Positions 43,288-52,640 are shown, counted from the first letter of the stretch. The stretch: DNA of 64,000 bases from Acidimicrobiales bacterium (GCA_016716005.1 JADJXE010000001.1:1873001-1937000), one strand, 5' to 3'. Program-made: numbers and translations. Notes: a model not told the origin generated them from the sequence alone.

Positions 43288-43746
43288 ATGAGTGATGCCG
43301 AGATCGACGAGCTGGGCCCGGTCGACTACCTGGTCGTCGAGTTCCCCGCCGGGCAGGCGAACTTCTCGGGCGAGATGGCCGCCGAGCTGGCGTCCCTGGT
43401 CGACGCCGGCACGATCCGCGTCCTCGATCTGATGATCCTGCACAAGGACGACGACGGCGCCGTCGAGGCCTTCGAGATCGACGACCTCGAGGGGGTCGAC
43501 GAGCTGCGCGCCCTCGAGACCGAGATCGCCGAGATCCTGGCCGAGGAGGACGTGGTGCACCTCGCCAACGCGATGGAGCCCGGCAGCACGGCCGGTGTGC
43601 TGGTCTGGGAGAACCTCTGGGCAGCCCCGTTCGCCTCGGCCGCCCGCCGAGCCGGTGGCCAGCTGATCGCGAGCGGCCGCATCCCCATCCAGGCCATCGT
43701 CGCCTCCCTGGAGGCCGAAGCAGCAGCGACGAGCGAAGGAGACTGA
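43288..43746 (+). CDS. DUF6325 family protein (second copy)
   Basis: 152 residues, ATG 43288 after GGGGAGGAG. GPVDYLVVEFPAGQANFSGE opening, LDLMILHKDDDGAVEAF strand and VWENLWAAPFASAARRAGG C-terminal block align along its whole length with the 39195-39629 protein. Unlike that copy it is more acidic. It is followed one base later by a 53-residue gene and then by a sulfatase, all on the plus strand. Confidence 0.8.
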   Translation: MSDAEIDELGPVDYLVVEFPAGQANFSGEMAAELASLVDAGTIRVLDLMILHKDDDGAVEAFEIDDLEGVDELRALETEIAEILAEEDVVHLANAMEPGSTAGVLVWENLWAAPFASAARRAGGQLIASGRIPIQAIVASLEAEAAATSEGD

Positions 43747-43747
43747 C

Positions 43748-43909
43748 ATGCCCCTCCGACCGGCCCGAGCAGCACGACGCGGTGTCATCGGCGCCCCCGT
43801 GGCCAGGACGGCCGCGGTCGTGGGCACCGCTGCGGTGGTGGCCCACGGCGTGAACCGCCGTCACGACCGCCGCGACGACCGCCGCGACGACCGCCGCGAC
43901 CGCCGCTGA
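43748..43909 (+). CDS. Small basic protein, paralogue of the SHOCT-protein N-terminus
   Basis: 53 residues, ATG one base after the DUF6325 stop. A basic start (MPLRPARAARRG) leads into VARTAAVVGTAAVVAHGVNR, matching the hydrophobic helix of the 109-residue SHOCT protein, then an Arg/Asp repeat tail (RRDDRRDDRRD). It lacks the linker and SHOCT helices. The equal gene order (DUF6325 then this) in both modules supports it as a real, shortened homologue. Confidence 0.7.
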   Translation: MPLRPARAARRGVIGAPVARTAAVVGTAAVVAHGVNRRHDRRDDRRDDRRDRR

Positions 43910-43921
43910 GCCATCCCGGCC

Positions 43922-46276
43922 GTGGCGAAGACCTACAAGGGCAGGATCGCCCTCGACGTCCGCGACTCCACACCCGACTGGGCGCCCTTCCTGCCCCCGA
44001 AGGCCCCGGACGGTGCGCCGAACGTGCTGCTCCTCGCCTGGGACGACCTGGGCTACGCGACGATGGACGTCTTCGGTGGCCCGGTCGAGTGCCCCACCAT
44101 GCGTCGGATCGCCGACATGGGGGTGCGGTTCTCCAACTTCCACACCACCGCGCTGTGCTCGCCGACCCGGGCGTCGCTGCTGACCGGCCGCAACGCGACG
44201 ACCAACGGCATGGCCACCATCGCCGAGTTCGCCTCGGGGTTCCCCGGCATCTCCACCCGCATCCCGTTCGAGAGCGGCTTCATCTCCGAGGTGCTGGCCG
44301 AGCACGGCTACAACACGTACTGCGTGGGCAAGTGGCACCTCACGCCGGGCGAGGAGTGCAACCTGGCGGCGTTCAAGGGGCGCTGGCCGGTCGGCCGGGG
44401 CTTCGAGCGCTTCTACGGCTGGCTGGGCGGCGAGACGAACTCGTACTACCCGGACCTCGTGCACGACAACCACCCGATCGAGCCGCCGGCGCGTCCCGAG
44501 GACGGGTACCACCTCGCCGACGACATGGCCGACAAGGCCATCGAGTTCATCCGTGACGCCAAGGTCATCGACCCCGACAAGCCGTTCTTCATGTACCTGG
44601 CCCCCCAAGCCGGTCACGCCCCCCATCTCGTCCCCCTGGAGTGGGCCGACAGGTACAAGGGCCGCTTCGACGAGGGCTACGAGGCCATCCGGGCCGGCAT
44701 CCTCGAGCGCCAGGTCGAGCTCGGCCTGCTGCCCGAGGGCACCCAGCTCTCCCCGATCAACCCGCACGGCGAGCCGACGAGGACCGGTCCCGACGGACAG
44801 CCCTGGCCCCTGCTCGACACCGTCCGGCCCTGGGACTCGCTGGGCGACGACGAGAAGCGCCTCTTCGCCCGCATGGCCGAGGTGTTCGCCGGCTACATCT
44901 CGTACTACGACGACCGGATCGGCCGGGTGATCGACTACCTCGACGCGTCGGGCCAGCTCGACAACACGATCATCGTGGTGGTGTCGGACAACGGCGCCAG
45001 CGGCGAGGGCGGACCGAACGGGAGCTTCAACGAGTGGCGCTTCTTCAACGGGGTGCCCGACACCGCCCAGACCACCCTTCCCCACATCGACGAGCTCGGC
45101 ACCCCGGCGTCGAACAACCACTACAACACCGGGTGGGCGTGGGCGCTCGACACGCCGTTCCCCTACTGGAAGCGCTGGGCCGGCGCCGAGGGCGGCGTCG
45201 CCGACATGTGCCTGGTGGCCTGGCCGGCCAAGGTCGAGCCTCAGCAGGAGGTCCGCCACCAGTACGTCCACGCGGTCGACATCGTGCCGACCATCTACGA
45301 CCTGCTCGGCATCGAGCCGCCCGAGGTGCTCAAGGGCTACCCCCAGCACCCCATCGAGGGCGAGAGCTTCGCCGCTGCACTCACCGACGCCGCTGCACCG
45401 GGCAGGGCGACGCAGTTCTACGCCATGTTGGGGCAGCGCTCGATCTACCACGAGGGGTGGCTGGCCTGCACCGTGCACCCGCCGCTGAGCGGGTGGGGCA
45501 GCTTCGAGCACGACGAGTGGGAGCTCTTCCACCTCGAGGCCGACCGCTCCCAGACGACGAACCTCGCCGACCGGGAGCCGGAACGGCTCGAGCTCCTCAA
45601 GGGGCTCTGGTACTACTACGCCGGCCGGTACAACGGCCTGCCGCTCGACGACCGGACCGCGCTCGAGCAGGTGCTGTCCGAGCGCCCCCGAGCCGCCGCG
45701 CCGCGGGACCAGTACACCTTCTACCCGGACTGCGCCGACGTCCCGGAGTCGGCCGGCCCCACCCTGCCCGGCCGGTCGTACACCATCGCCGCGGGCGTGA
45801 AGGTCGCGTCGGCCGACGTCCGGGGCGTGATCTGGGCCGCCGGCGGCGTGCCCGGTGGCCACAGCCTCTACGTCAAGGACGGGCGCCTCCGCTACACGTA
45901 CAACTGGATCGGCACCGTCCTGCAGGACGTCGTCGCCGACCGCGACCTGACGGTCGGTGCCCACGTGTGCACCGCCGAGTTCGCGGCCAGCGGGCCGAGC
46001 ACCGACCCGAACATGCCGGGTGCCGCCGGCACCTTGACCCTCTACGTGGACGACCAGCAGGTCGGGTCGGGCCAGATCGTCACCCAGCCCGGCTACTTCT
46101 GCCTGACCGGCGACGGCATCTGCGTCGGCCGGGACAGCGCGTCGGCGGTCAGCCCCGAGTACCAGGCACCGTTCCCCTTCACCGGAGGCACGATCGACAA
46201 GGTCGTGGTCGACGTCTCCGGCGACCGCTACGTCGACCACGAAGCCCAGGTCCGGGCCTGGTTCAGCATCGACTAG
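43922..46276 (+). CDS. Arylsulfatase-type sulfatase
   Basis: 784 residues, GTG 43922, 12 bp after the previous gene. Type I sulfatase that cleaves sulfate esters using formylglycine. Metal-binding Asp41-Asp42 (LAWDDLGYATMD) and the CSPTRASLLTGR signature with Cys79, the residue converted to formylglycine, are present, as are GKWHLTPG and VVSDNGASGEGGPNGSFNEW. The last ~180 residues form a beta-rich domain of the type seen in large arylsulfatases. No N-terminal signal is visible, so it is probably cytoplasmic. A formylglycine-generating enzyme is not in the window. Confidence 0.92.
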   Translation: MAKTYKGRIALDVRDSTPDWAPFLPPKAPDGAPNVLLLAWDDLGYATMDVFGGPVECPTMRRIADMGVRFSNFHTTALCSPTRASLLTGRNATTNGMATIAEFASGFPGISTRIPFESGFISEVLAEHGYNTYCVGKWHLTPGEECNLAAFKGRWPVGRGFERFYGWLGGETNSYYPDLVHDNHPIEPPARPEDGYHLADDMADKAIEFIRDAKVIDPDKPFFMYLAPQAGHAPHLVPLEWADRYKGRFDEGYEAIRAGILERQVELGLLPEGTQLSPINPHGEPTRTGPDGQPWPLLDTVRPWDSLGDDEKRLFARMAEVFAGYISYYDDRIGRVIDYLDASGQLDNTIIVVVSDNGASGEGGPNGSFNEWRFFNGVPDTAQTTLPHIDELGTPASNNHYNTGWAWALDTPFPYWKRWAGAEGGVADMCLVAWPAKVEPQQEVRHQYVHAVDIVPTIYDLLGIEPPEVLKGYPQHPIEGESFAAALTDAAAPGRATQFYAMLGQRSIYHEGWLACTVHPPLSGWGSFEHDEWELFHLEADRSQTTNLADREPERLELLKGLWYYYAGRYNGLPLDDRTALEQVLSERPRAAAPRDQYTFYPDCADVPESAGPTLPGRSYTIAAGVKVASADVRGVIWAAGGVPGGHSLYVKDGRLRYTYNWIGTVLQDVVADRDLTVGAHVCTAEFAASGPSTDPNMPGAAGTLTLYVDDQQVGSGQIVTQPGYFCLTGDGICVGRDSASAVSPEYQAPFPFTGGTIDKVVVDVSGDRYVDHEAQVRAWFSID

Positions 46277-47973
46277 CCAACGGGTGTTCGAGGGCGCTCC
46301 TCGGCGAGCGGGTACGGGGTGCCCTCGAACACGGTGCCCCACACCGGGATGTCGCGGAGCCCCTCGGCGCCGACGTCGAACGGGTCCTGCTCGAGCACCA
46401 CGAAGTCGGCCTTCTTCCCGGCCCGGATCGAGCCCACCTGGTCCTCGAGGCGGAGCACCCATGCTGCGTCGATCGTCACGGCCCGGAGCGCCTGCTCGAC
46501 CGTCAGGCGCTCCGTCGGCGTGATCTCCGTGCCGCCCATCGTGCGGCGCGTCGCCGCGACCCACGCGAGGGTGAGCGGCTCGATGGGCGCCATCGTGCAG
46601 TCGGAGTGCAGGGCGAGGGGCACCCCCTTGTCGACCAGCGACCCGAACCGGCACATCTGGTGGGCCCGGTCGGCCCCGAGGCCGTGCCGGGCGTAGGCGT
46701 CGGCCAGCACGTGCACGTAGTACACCTGCCCCGACACCACGGCTCCGAGCGCGGCGATCCGGCGGTTCTGCTCCTCGGTCGCGAAGCCGAGGTGCTCGAG
46801 GGAGAACCGGTGGTCGAAGCGGGGATGCCCGTCGAGCAGCCGCTGGAGCAGCCCGACGGCGTACCGGGCTCCCTCGTCGCCGTTGCAGTGGATGTGGAGC
46901 TGGTAGCCGGCCCGCCAGAACGTCTCGGCGAACCCGTCGGTGACGTCGGTGGGCACGATCCACTCGCCCTCGTGGCCGTCGATGTAGCCCGGCTCGCACA
47001 GCCGCATCAGCTGGGAGAAGAAGGCCCCGTCGGCCATCAGCTTCACGTGCCGGTCGAAGAACACCCGGCGGCCGCTGCGGCGGTGCAGGGCGTCGCACTC
47101 GGCCAGGGCCGCCTCGGGGCTCGTGCCCGCACGCCAGTACGCGGTGGTGATCGGGGTGAGCACCGTGCGGAACGGCACGTCGTCGCGCTCGAGGGCCTGG
47201 CGGATCAGCTCGGCCTCGGTGGCCACCGGCGTGTACAGCCCGGTCCCCATGTCGGCCACGGTGGTGACCCCACCCCGGTGCACCATCTCCACGAAGCTGG
47301 CGAACCCGCCGGCCAGCCGCTCGGGCCGGAAGAACAGCCCGGCCAGCGCCGGGAAGGCCGCCGCCAGGCCCCGCTCGTAGAAGCGGCCGCCGGCCAGGTC
47401 GACCTGTGACCGCACGTCCTCGGGCACGTCGTCGACGCTGGTGACGCCCATCCACTCGAGGGCCGCCGTGTTGGCGATCAGCTCGTGGAAGCTGCGGTGC
47501 CACAGCACCACGGGCACGTCGGCCGACACCGCGGCATCGAGCTCGGGTCGGAGGGTCTCGCCGTGGAACAGCGGGTGGTAGCCCCAGGTAAAGAACGGCC
47601 CGGTGGCCGGGTCGTGGCCGGCGAGCAGTACGCGGAGCCGGGCGATGAAGGCGCCGTGGCCCACCACGCCCGGGTAGGTCGCGTTGGGCAGGTGCCAGCC
47701 GTCGGGCGCCACGAAGGGCATCTGGGTGAGGACCGCCGGCAGGAGCGGGTGCAGGTGTGGGTCGACGAAGCCGGGAAGGACGACCTTGTCCTCGAACGTG
47801 CGATCCACGGTGTGCGGGTGCGCGTCGGTCCACGGTGCCAGGTCGTCGAGCGAGCCGACCCCCGCGATGCGCCCGTCGAGCACGGCGACGGCGGTGGCCT
47901 CGGGCCGGGCCGGCTCCATGGTGACGAAGCGCCTGGCCGTGAAGACCGTGAGCGGCCGGCCCGGATCGGTCAT
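46273..47973 (-). CDS. YtcJ-like metal-dependent amidohydrolase
   Basis: 566 residues, ATG 47973 with GGAGGGGG upstream. Amidohydrolase superfamily: FTARRFVTMEPARPEATAV opening, VVLPGFVDPHLHPLLPA with the HxH pair, LHIHCNGDEGARYA, and DCTMAPIEPL with the late Asp. This matches the YtcJ/AepA-like group (COG1574), whose substrates are mostly unknown; several are imide or N-acyl hydrolases. It is convergent with the sulfatase, sharing a CTAG in which both stop codons overlap. Confidence 0.85.
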   Translation of the reverse strand: MTDPGRPLTVFTARRFVTMEPARPEATAVAVLDGRIAGVGSLDDLAPWTDAHPHTVDRTFEDKVVLPGFVDPHLHPLLPAVLTQMPFVAPDGWHLPNATYPGVVGHGAFIARLRVLLAGHDPATGPFFTWGYHPLFHGETLRPELDAAVSADVPVVLWHRSFHELIANTAALEWMGVTSVDDVPEDVRSQVDLAGGRFYERGLAAAFPALAGLFFRPERLAGGFASFVEMVHRGGVTTVADMGTGLYTPVATEAELIRQALERDDVPFRTVLTPITTAYWRAGTSPEAALAECDALHRRSGRRVFFDRHVKLMADGAFFSQLMRLCEPGYIDGHEGEWIVPTDVTDGFAETFWRAGYQLHIHCNGDEGARYAVGLLQRLLDGHPRFDHRFSLEHLGFATEEQNRRIAALGAVVSGQVYYVHVLADAYARHGLGADRAHQMCRFGSLVDKGVPLALHSDCTMAPIEPLTLAWVAATRRTMGGTEITPTERLTVEQALRAVTIDAAWVLRLEDQVGSIRAGKKADFVVLEQDPFDVGAEGLRDIPVWGTVFEGTPYPLAEERPRTPVG

Positions 47974-48141
47974 GTCACGCCCCCTCCGTCGCGGCACGGG
48001 GCCGGACCTCGCCCGGACGGTGCCGGTCGCCATCGTCACCCACGGCCACGGGGTCGCGCCAAGGCGTCACGCTCGGCCGACGTACGGTTGACCCGGACAC
48101 GGTGGTAGCAGGCGCGCGACCCCAGCAAGGAGCCGATCCGG

Positions 48142-49545
48142 GTGCAGCGGCGCACGTTCCTCAAGGCATCGGCCGCGGGCGGGCTCTGGCTGGTGGCCGT
48201 TGCCTGCAGCGGCGACGACGACGCGCGCGAGCCGGGCGACGGGCCGGGCGGAGCGACGGCCACCACGGTGCCCGCACCGGCGGCCATGGCGCGCACCTCG
48301 TGGTCGCAGGACCCGTGGTCGCTCGGCTCGTACAGCTTCCTGGCCGTCGGGGCCGACCCCGACATGCGGGTCGCGCTCGCGGCTCCGGTCGCCGACCGGC
48401 TGTTCTTCGCCGGAGAGGCGACGTCGACGACGGGCCCGTCGACCGTCCACGGTGCCCTGGCGTCGGGCGAGCGCGTGGCCGACGAGGTGCGGGGGGTCGC
48501 CGGGCCGGCCGAGCGGATCATCGTCGTCGGCGCCGGCATCGCCGGGCTGACCGCGGCCCGCTCACTGGAGGAGCGGGGCTTCGGGGTGACCGTGCTGGAG
48601 GCGCGCGACCGCGTCGGTGGCCGGCTCGACACCGTCCGGCCCGAGGGATGGCCGATCCCGATCGAGCTGGGGGCGTCGTGGGTCCACGACACCGGGGCCA
48701 GCGACCTCGCCGAGCGGCTCGACGGGCTCGGCATCGCTGCGGTCCCCTTCGACTACGAGCAGTCGGTCGCCGGGCCCGGCGGCGAGCGGGTGGACGATCT
48801 CGAGGTGATCACCGGTCCCGCGGTCGAGACGGTCGACCTCGCGGTCGAGTGGGCGTCGGCCCAGGACGACGACCGCTCCCTGGCCGACGCCATCGAGGCC
48901 AGCGGTGCCGCCGACCAGACCGGCGTCGAGCCCGACGCGCTGCGCTGGTACCTCGACAACGAGATCACGACCGAGTACGGGGCGTCGGCCGAGGAGCTGT
49001 CGGCCTGGTGGGGCCTCGAGGAGGGGACCGAGGGCGACGACCTCCTCGTGATCGGCGGCTACGGCGGGTTGGCCACCAGCGCCTCCGACGGCCTCGAGGT
49101 CCTGCTCGAACGCCCGGTCGCGCGCATCGACTGGAGCGACGACGGGGTGACGGTGGTCGACGCCGACGGCGAGGCGATGGCGGCCGACCGGGTGGTGGTG
49201 ACCATCCCCCTCGGCGTGCTGCAGACCGGCGCCGTCGCCTTCGAGCCGCCCCTCCCCGAGGACAAGCGCACGGCCGTCGAGGCGATCGGCATGGGCCTGC
49301 TCGACAAGGTGTGGCTCCGCTTCGACGAGCAGTTCTGGAGCGACGAGGCACTGATGTGGACCCGCGTCGCACCGGCCGGCGAGCCGTTCACCGAGTGGTT
49401 CAACCTCGCGCCGCTCACCGGTCAGCCCGTGCTCCTCGCGCTGCTCGGTGGCCCACTGGCACGCGAGTGGGCCACCCGGAGCGACGAGGAGGTCGAGCAG
49501 GCCGCGCTGGACTCGCTCCAGGGCTTCCTCGACGCCGGCTGGTGA
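48142..49545 (+). CDS. Flavin amine oxidase lipoprotein, apparently circularly permuted
   Basis: 467 residues, GTG 48142 after AAGGAG. The N-terminus has a Tat-like RRTFLK motif and a lipobox at Cys22 (VAVACSG). Residues 51-116 (WSQDPWSLGSYSFLAVGAD, then FFAGEATSTTGPSTVHGAL) are the segment normally found at the C-terminus of flavin amine oxidases, where it completes the FAD site. The usual N-terminal Rossmann motif IIVVGAGIAGLTAARSL follows at residues 126-142, and the chain ends at LDSLQGFLDAGW, just where a normal enzyme would enter that C-terminal segment. The order is thus rotated. Expected to oxidise amines or polyamines on the outer membrane face. Confidence 0.85.
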   Translation: MQRRTFLKASAAGGLWLVAVACSGDDDAREPGDGPGGATATTVPAPAAMARTSWSQDPWSLGSYSFLAVGADPDMRVALAAPVADRLFFAGEATSTTGPSTVHGALASGERVADEVRGVAGPAERIIVVGAGIAGLTAARSLEERGFGVTVLEARDRVGGRLDTVRPEGWPIPIELGASWVHDTGASDLAERLDGLGIAAVPFDYEQSVAGPGGERVDDLEVITGPAVETVDLAVEWASAQDDDRSLADAIEASGAADQTGVEPDALRWYLDNEITTEYGASAEELSAWWGLEEGTEGDDLLVIGGYGGLATSASDGLEVLLERPVARIDWSDDGVTVVDADGEAMAADRVVVTIPLGVLQTGAVAFEPPLPEDKRTAVEAIGMGLLDKVWLRFDEQFWSDEALMWTRVAPAGEPFTEWFNLAPLTGQPVLLALLGGPLAREWATRSDEEVEQAALDSLQGFLDAGW

Positions 49546-49570
49546 TCGGGCCGCTTGGCAGGATGGGTCC

Positions 49571-50047
49571 ATGACCGAGCCGGCCGAGGTGGTGGCGTTC
49601 GATCCCGACGCCCCCGACGAGGTGGTCGTGCACATGCGGGCCCTGGCCGCGGCCCGTGCCGGCTGGGTGAACCTGACGCCGGCCGTGCCCCCCGAGGAGG
49701 TGGCCCCGCCGGCCGGTGGGCTCGGCCCCATCTTCGGCGGGCGGGGACCCCGGGTCCCGTTGGCCACGTGGATGCCCGGGTCGCCGACCAAGCAGGGCAC
49801 GGTCGGCCCGACCCAGCTCGGGATCCAGCACGGCTGGGGGCGCCCGGCCCGGCCCCGGCTGGCCGAGGTCGGCCTCTGGCCGTGGCCCGGCTGGCGCATC
49901 ACGTCCGACAACGCCCGGCGTGGCATCGTGGTCGAGGCGCCCGACGGTGGCGACCCCGTCGAGCAGCTCGACTGGCTGATCACCGGGTCGCTCGCCCTCA
50001 CCTCCGCCGACCTGCCGCGAACCTGGCGGGCCACCTTCTACCGATGA
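49571..50047 (+). CDS. Hypothetical protein
   Basis: 158 residues from ATG 49571, six nt after CAGGAT (likely -10, leaderless). An acidic N-terminus (EVVAFDPDAPDEVVVHMRAL) is followed by a Pro/Gly-rich central stretch with PIFGGRGPRVPLATWMPGSP and a Trp-rich strand pair (GLWPWPGWRITSDNARRGIV). No known motif. It lies between the amine oxidase and the convergent ABC exporter; conservation would have to be tested. Composition and frame are consistent with a real gene. Confidence 0.65.
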   Translation: MTEPAEVVAFDPDAPDEVVVHMRALAAARAGWVNLTPAVPPEEVAPPAGGLGPIFGGRGPRVPLATWMPGSPTKQGTVGPTQLGIQHGWGRPARPRLAEVGLWPWPGWRITSDNARRGIVVEAPDGGDPVEQLDWLITGSLALTSADLPRTWRATFYR

Positions 50048-50085
50048 GGCGGAACCGGCTCCGCGAGGGCTGCCGTGGTGGGCTC

Positions 50086-51738
50086 TCAGGTCGACCGGAC
50101 GTCTCGACGGTGGAAGAGGATCGTTGCCGCCGCGCACAGCAGCAGGGCGACCGCGACGGTGACGGTGGCAGCCCTCGGATCGGCGTCCTGCCCCGGCACC
50201 AGGGCCATGTAGTGGAACAGGGACAGGTGGTCGGACCAGCTCAGGCTCGACGCGAGCGGGGCCGCCAGGTCGACGAACACGGACCAGGTGACCACGACGT
50301 AGACGGTGGTGGCGGCGGCACGGGGTGCCACCGAGAGCAGGACGGCACCGATGCCGAGCGCGACGAGGGCGGTCGGGACGACGTTGAGGCCCGCACCGAG
50401 CATGACGGCCAGGTCGACCTGGACGCCTTGGCTCTCGGCGCCGAGCCAGGTGGCGAGCCCGGCGAGGAGCCCGGCGGCCGCGATGCCGGCGCCGCAGAGG
50501 GCGAGGCGGCCGAGGAACCACGCGGTCCGGCGGGTGGGGCGGCTCAGGATGTGCACGAGCCTCCCCGAGGTCTCCTCGGCGCAGGCCGCGCCGACCTGGC
50601 CGGCAGGGAGCAGGGCGACCACTGTGGCGACGCACAGGAACGCCAGGCCGAGGAACTGGTTCACGGGGCTGCCGTGGACGCCGTACCTGTCGAGCATGTC
50701 GCTGATCGAGGCCGGAACGTCCCCGGTCGTGACCTTGACCAGGATGCCGAGCGTGAGCCCCGACACCGTCGCCCCGGCGCACCAGGCGGCGAGAACGGGC
50801 AGCTCGAGCCGGGCCGACATGCCGAACGCGGAGCCCAGCCCGAAGCGGCGCAGCGGGGCGACGTCGCGGGAGGCGAGCACGCCGTCACCGACGTCGCGTC
50901 GCGATGCGAGCACGACGGCCGCGGCGCCCAGGCCGACCACCGTGGCGACGGCGGGGACGAGCGGCCAGGGATCGTTCTCGGTGAAGGGGTGCATCAGCTC
51001 GGTCCAGCCGAACGGGGTCGCCCACGACAGCCACCTCGTGCCGGGGCCGGAGTCGGCGATCATCCGGAGGACGAAGGACACGGCGACGACGGCGATCCCG
51101 AGACCCGTGGCCGTGCGGCGGGTGCGGCTCAGCTGGGAGGCCAGGGCGCCGACGACGGCGAACACGGCCGGTGGCACCGCGAGGCTCAGCCCGTACAGCA
51201 GCGCGCCGCCGGCACCGAGTCCGACGTCGGGATCCCGGCCGGCCAACAGCGTCAGCACGGTGGTCCCGGTGAAGATCACGCCCACCGCGGCGGCGAGCGC
51301 CCCCAACGTGGCCGCCGTGGCCCGAGAGGCCCGTGTGCTGCCGGCCAGCACGAGCTGCCATCGCCCGGTGTCCTCCTCGCCCCGCAGCACGCGGGTGGCG
51401 GCCACGACCGCCCAGAGGGCGCCGATGGTCGTGAGGAACACGTAGTTCTTGTAGACGGCGTACCCACCGACGGTGTCGATGGTCGACACGGGCCCGAGCA
51501 GCACGGCGAGCCCGGTGTCGCCGCTGACGGCGGCCGCCGCCTGCTGCCGGCTGGCCTCGGTGGGGTAGTTGGCGACATAGGCCAACGCCGAGGCGGCCGC
51601 CGACCCCCCGAACGCGACCGCGCAGACCGTGGCGCCGATCCACACCTGCTTGAAGGCGCGCCCTGCGATCGCGAGGTCTGGTCCGAGGCGACGCGGGCCT
51701 CGGACGGGCACGCGCCCGGTGGCAGCCGTCGTGCTCAT
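50086..51738 (-). CDS. ABC-2 type exporter permease (ABC transporter membrane subunit)
   Basis: 550 residues, ATG 51738 overlapping the ATPase stop (ATGA). About twelve membrane segments in two halves, each with six, separated near residue 300; typical of fused ABC-2 permeases such as the polyketide/anisomycin resistance type (e.g. tetronasin exporters). Motifs are weak, but FGWTELMHPF and RLVHILSRPTRRTAW between segments recur in this family. The ATPase is encoded just upstream. Substrate unknown, possibly a lipophilic compound or drug. Confidence 0.85.
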   Translation of the reverse strand: MSTTAATGRVPVRGPRRLGPDLAIAGRAFKQVWIGATVCAVAFGGSAAASALAYVANYPTEASRQQAAAAVSGDTGLAVLLGPVSTIDTVGGYAVYKNYVFLTTIGALWAVVAATRVLRGEEDTGRWQLVLAGSTRASRATAATLGALAAAVGVIFTGTTVLTLLAGRDPDVGLGAGGALLYGLSLAVPPAVFAVVGALASQLSRTRRTATGLGIAVVAVSFVLRMIADSGPGTRWLSWATPFGWTELMHPFTENDPWPLVPAVATVVGLGAAAVVLASRRDVGDGVLASRDVAPLRRFGLGSAFGMSARLELPVLAAWCAGATVSGLTLGILVKVTTGDVPASISDMLDRYGVHGSPVNQFLGLAFLCVATVVALLPAGQVGAACAEETSGRLVHILSRPTRRTAWFLGRLALCGAGIAAAGLLAGLATWLGAESQGVQVDLAVMLGAGLNVVPTALVALGIGAVLLSVAPRAAATTVYVVVTWSVFVDLAAPLASSLSWSDHLSLFHYMALVPGQDADPRAATVTVAVALLLCAAATILFHRRDVRST

Positions 51739-52640
51739 CGAATCGGTCCCGACGCTGCCGCTCCGTCGCCGTAGTGCGACATGAACAGCTCCTCCAGCGA
51801 AGGCTCCCGCGTCGTCATGTGGCGGGCGCCGGCGCCGGCCAGGGCCGACATCAGCGGTTCCATCGACCCGGCCACGTCGCACTCGATGGTGTGGCCGTCG
51901 ACGACCACGTTGCTGACGCCCTGGAGCCGAGAGACGTCGGGCACCTCCGAGGTGACCTGAGCGCGGACGCGCATCGCAGCCAGACCGCGCAGCACGTCGA
52001 GGTGGCCGGTCTCGATGATGCGGCCGGCCCGCAGCATGGCGACCCGATCGCACACGGCCTCGACCTCGCTCATCACGTGTGAGGACAACAGCACGGTCTG
52101 GCCGCGGTCACGGGCCTCGCGCACGCAACCGCGGAAGACCCTCTCCATGAGCGGATCGAGGCCGGTGGTCGGCTCGTCGAGCAGCAGGAGCTCCGCTCGG
52201 CTGGCGAACGCGGCGACGAGCGGGACCTTCTGGCGGTTGCCGTGGCTGTAGGCACGGATCTTCCTTTCGGGGGTGAGCTCGAACCGGTCGATCAGCTCGT
52301 CGCGGTAGGCGGCATCGACCGAGCCGTGGATCGCGCCAAGGAACCGGAGCGTCTCCGCGCCGGTCAGCGACGGCCACAGGTTCGCCTCGCTGGGCACGAA
52401 GGCGACGCGCCGATGGATCGCCGGTGCGTCCCGCCGGACATCGAGATCGAAGATGCGCGCCCCGCCCGAGGTGGGCCGGATCAGGCCGAGGAGCAGGGCG
52501 ATGGTCGTCGACTTCCCCGCGCCGTTCGGCCCGAGGTAGCCGAACACCTCGCCCTGCTCGATCTCGAGGTCGAGCGCATCGAGCGCGATCGTGTGCCCGT
52601 AGCGCTTGGAAAGGTGCTCGGCACGTACCGCGATCGCCAC
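51735..52640 (-). CDS. ABC transporter ATP-binding protein
   Basis: 301 residues, GTG 52640. Walker A GPNGAGKSTTIALLLG, Q-loop FVPSEANLWPSLT, signature YSHGNRQKVPLV in place of LSGGQ, Walker B ELLLLDEPTTGLD and the switch SSHVMSEVE. The C-terminal extension of ~80 residues matches DrrA-like exporters. With the downstream two-half permease it forms a complete ABC-2 exporter. Confidence 0.92.
   Translation of the reverse strand: MAIAVRAEHLSKRYGHTIALDALDLEIEQGEVFGYLGPNGAGKSTTIALLLGLIRPTSGGARIFDLDVRRDAPAIHRRVAFVPSEANLWPSLTGAETLRFLGAIHGSVDAAYRDELIDRFELTPERKIRAYSHGNRQKVPLVAAFASRAELLLLDEPTTGLDPLMERVFRGCVREARDRGQTVLLSSHVMSEVEAVCDRVAMLRAGRIIETGHLDVLRGLAAMRVRAQVTSEVPDVSRLQGVSNVVVDGHTIECDVAGSMEPLMSALAGAGARHMTTREPSLEELFMSHYGDGAAASGPIR

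Noticed and set aside
42848..47833. A minus-strand open frame of 1661 codons
   Set aside because: It runs antisense to the clear sulfatase gene and across the amidohydrolase in another frame; its composition is Arg/Gly/Pro-rich as expected of a GC-driven shadow frame.
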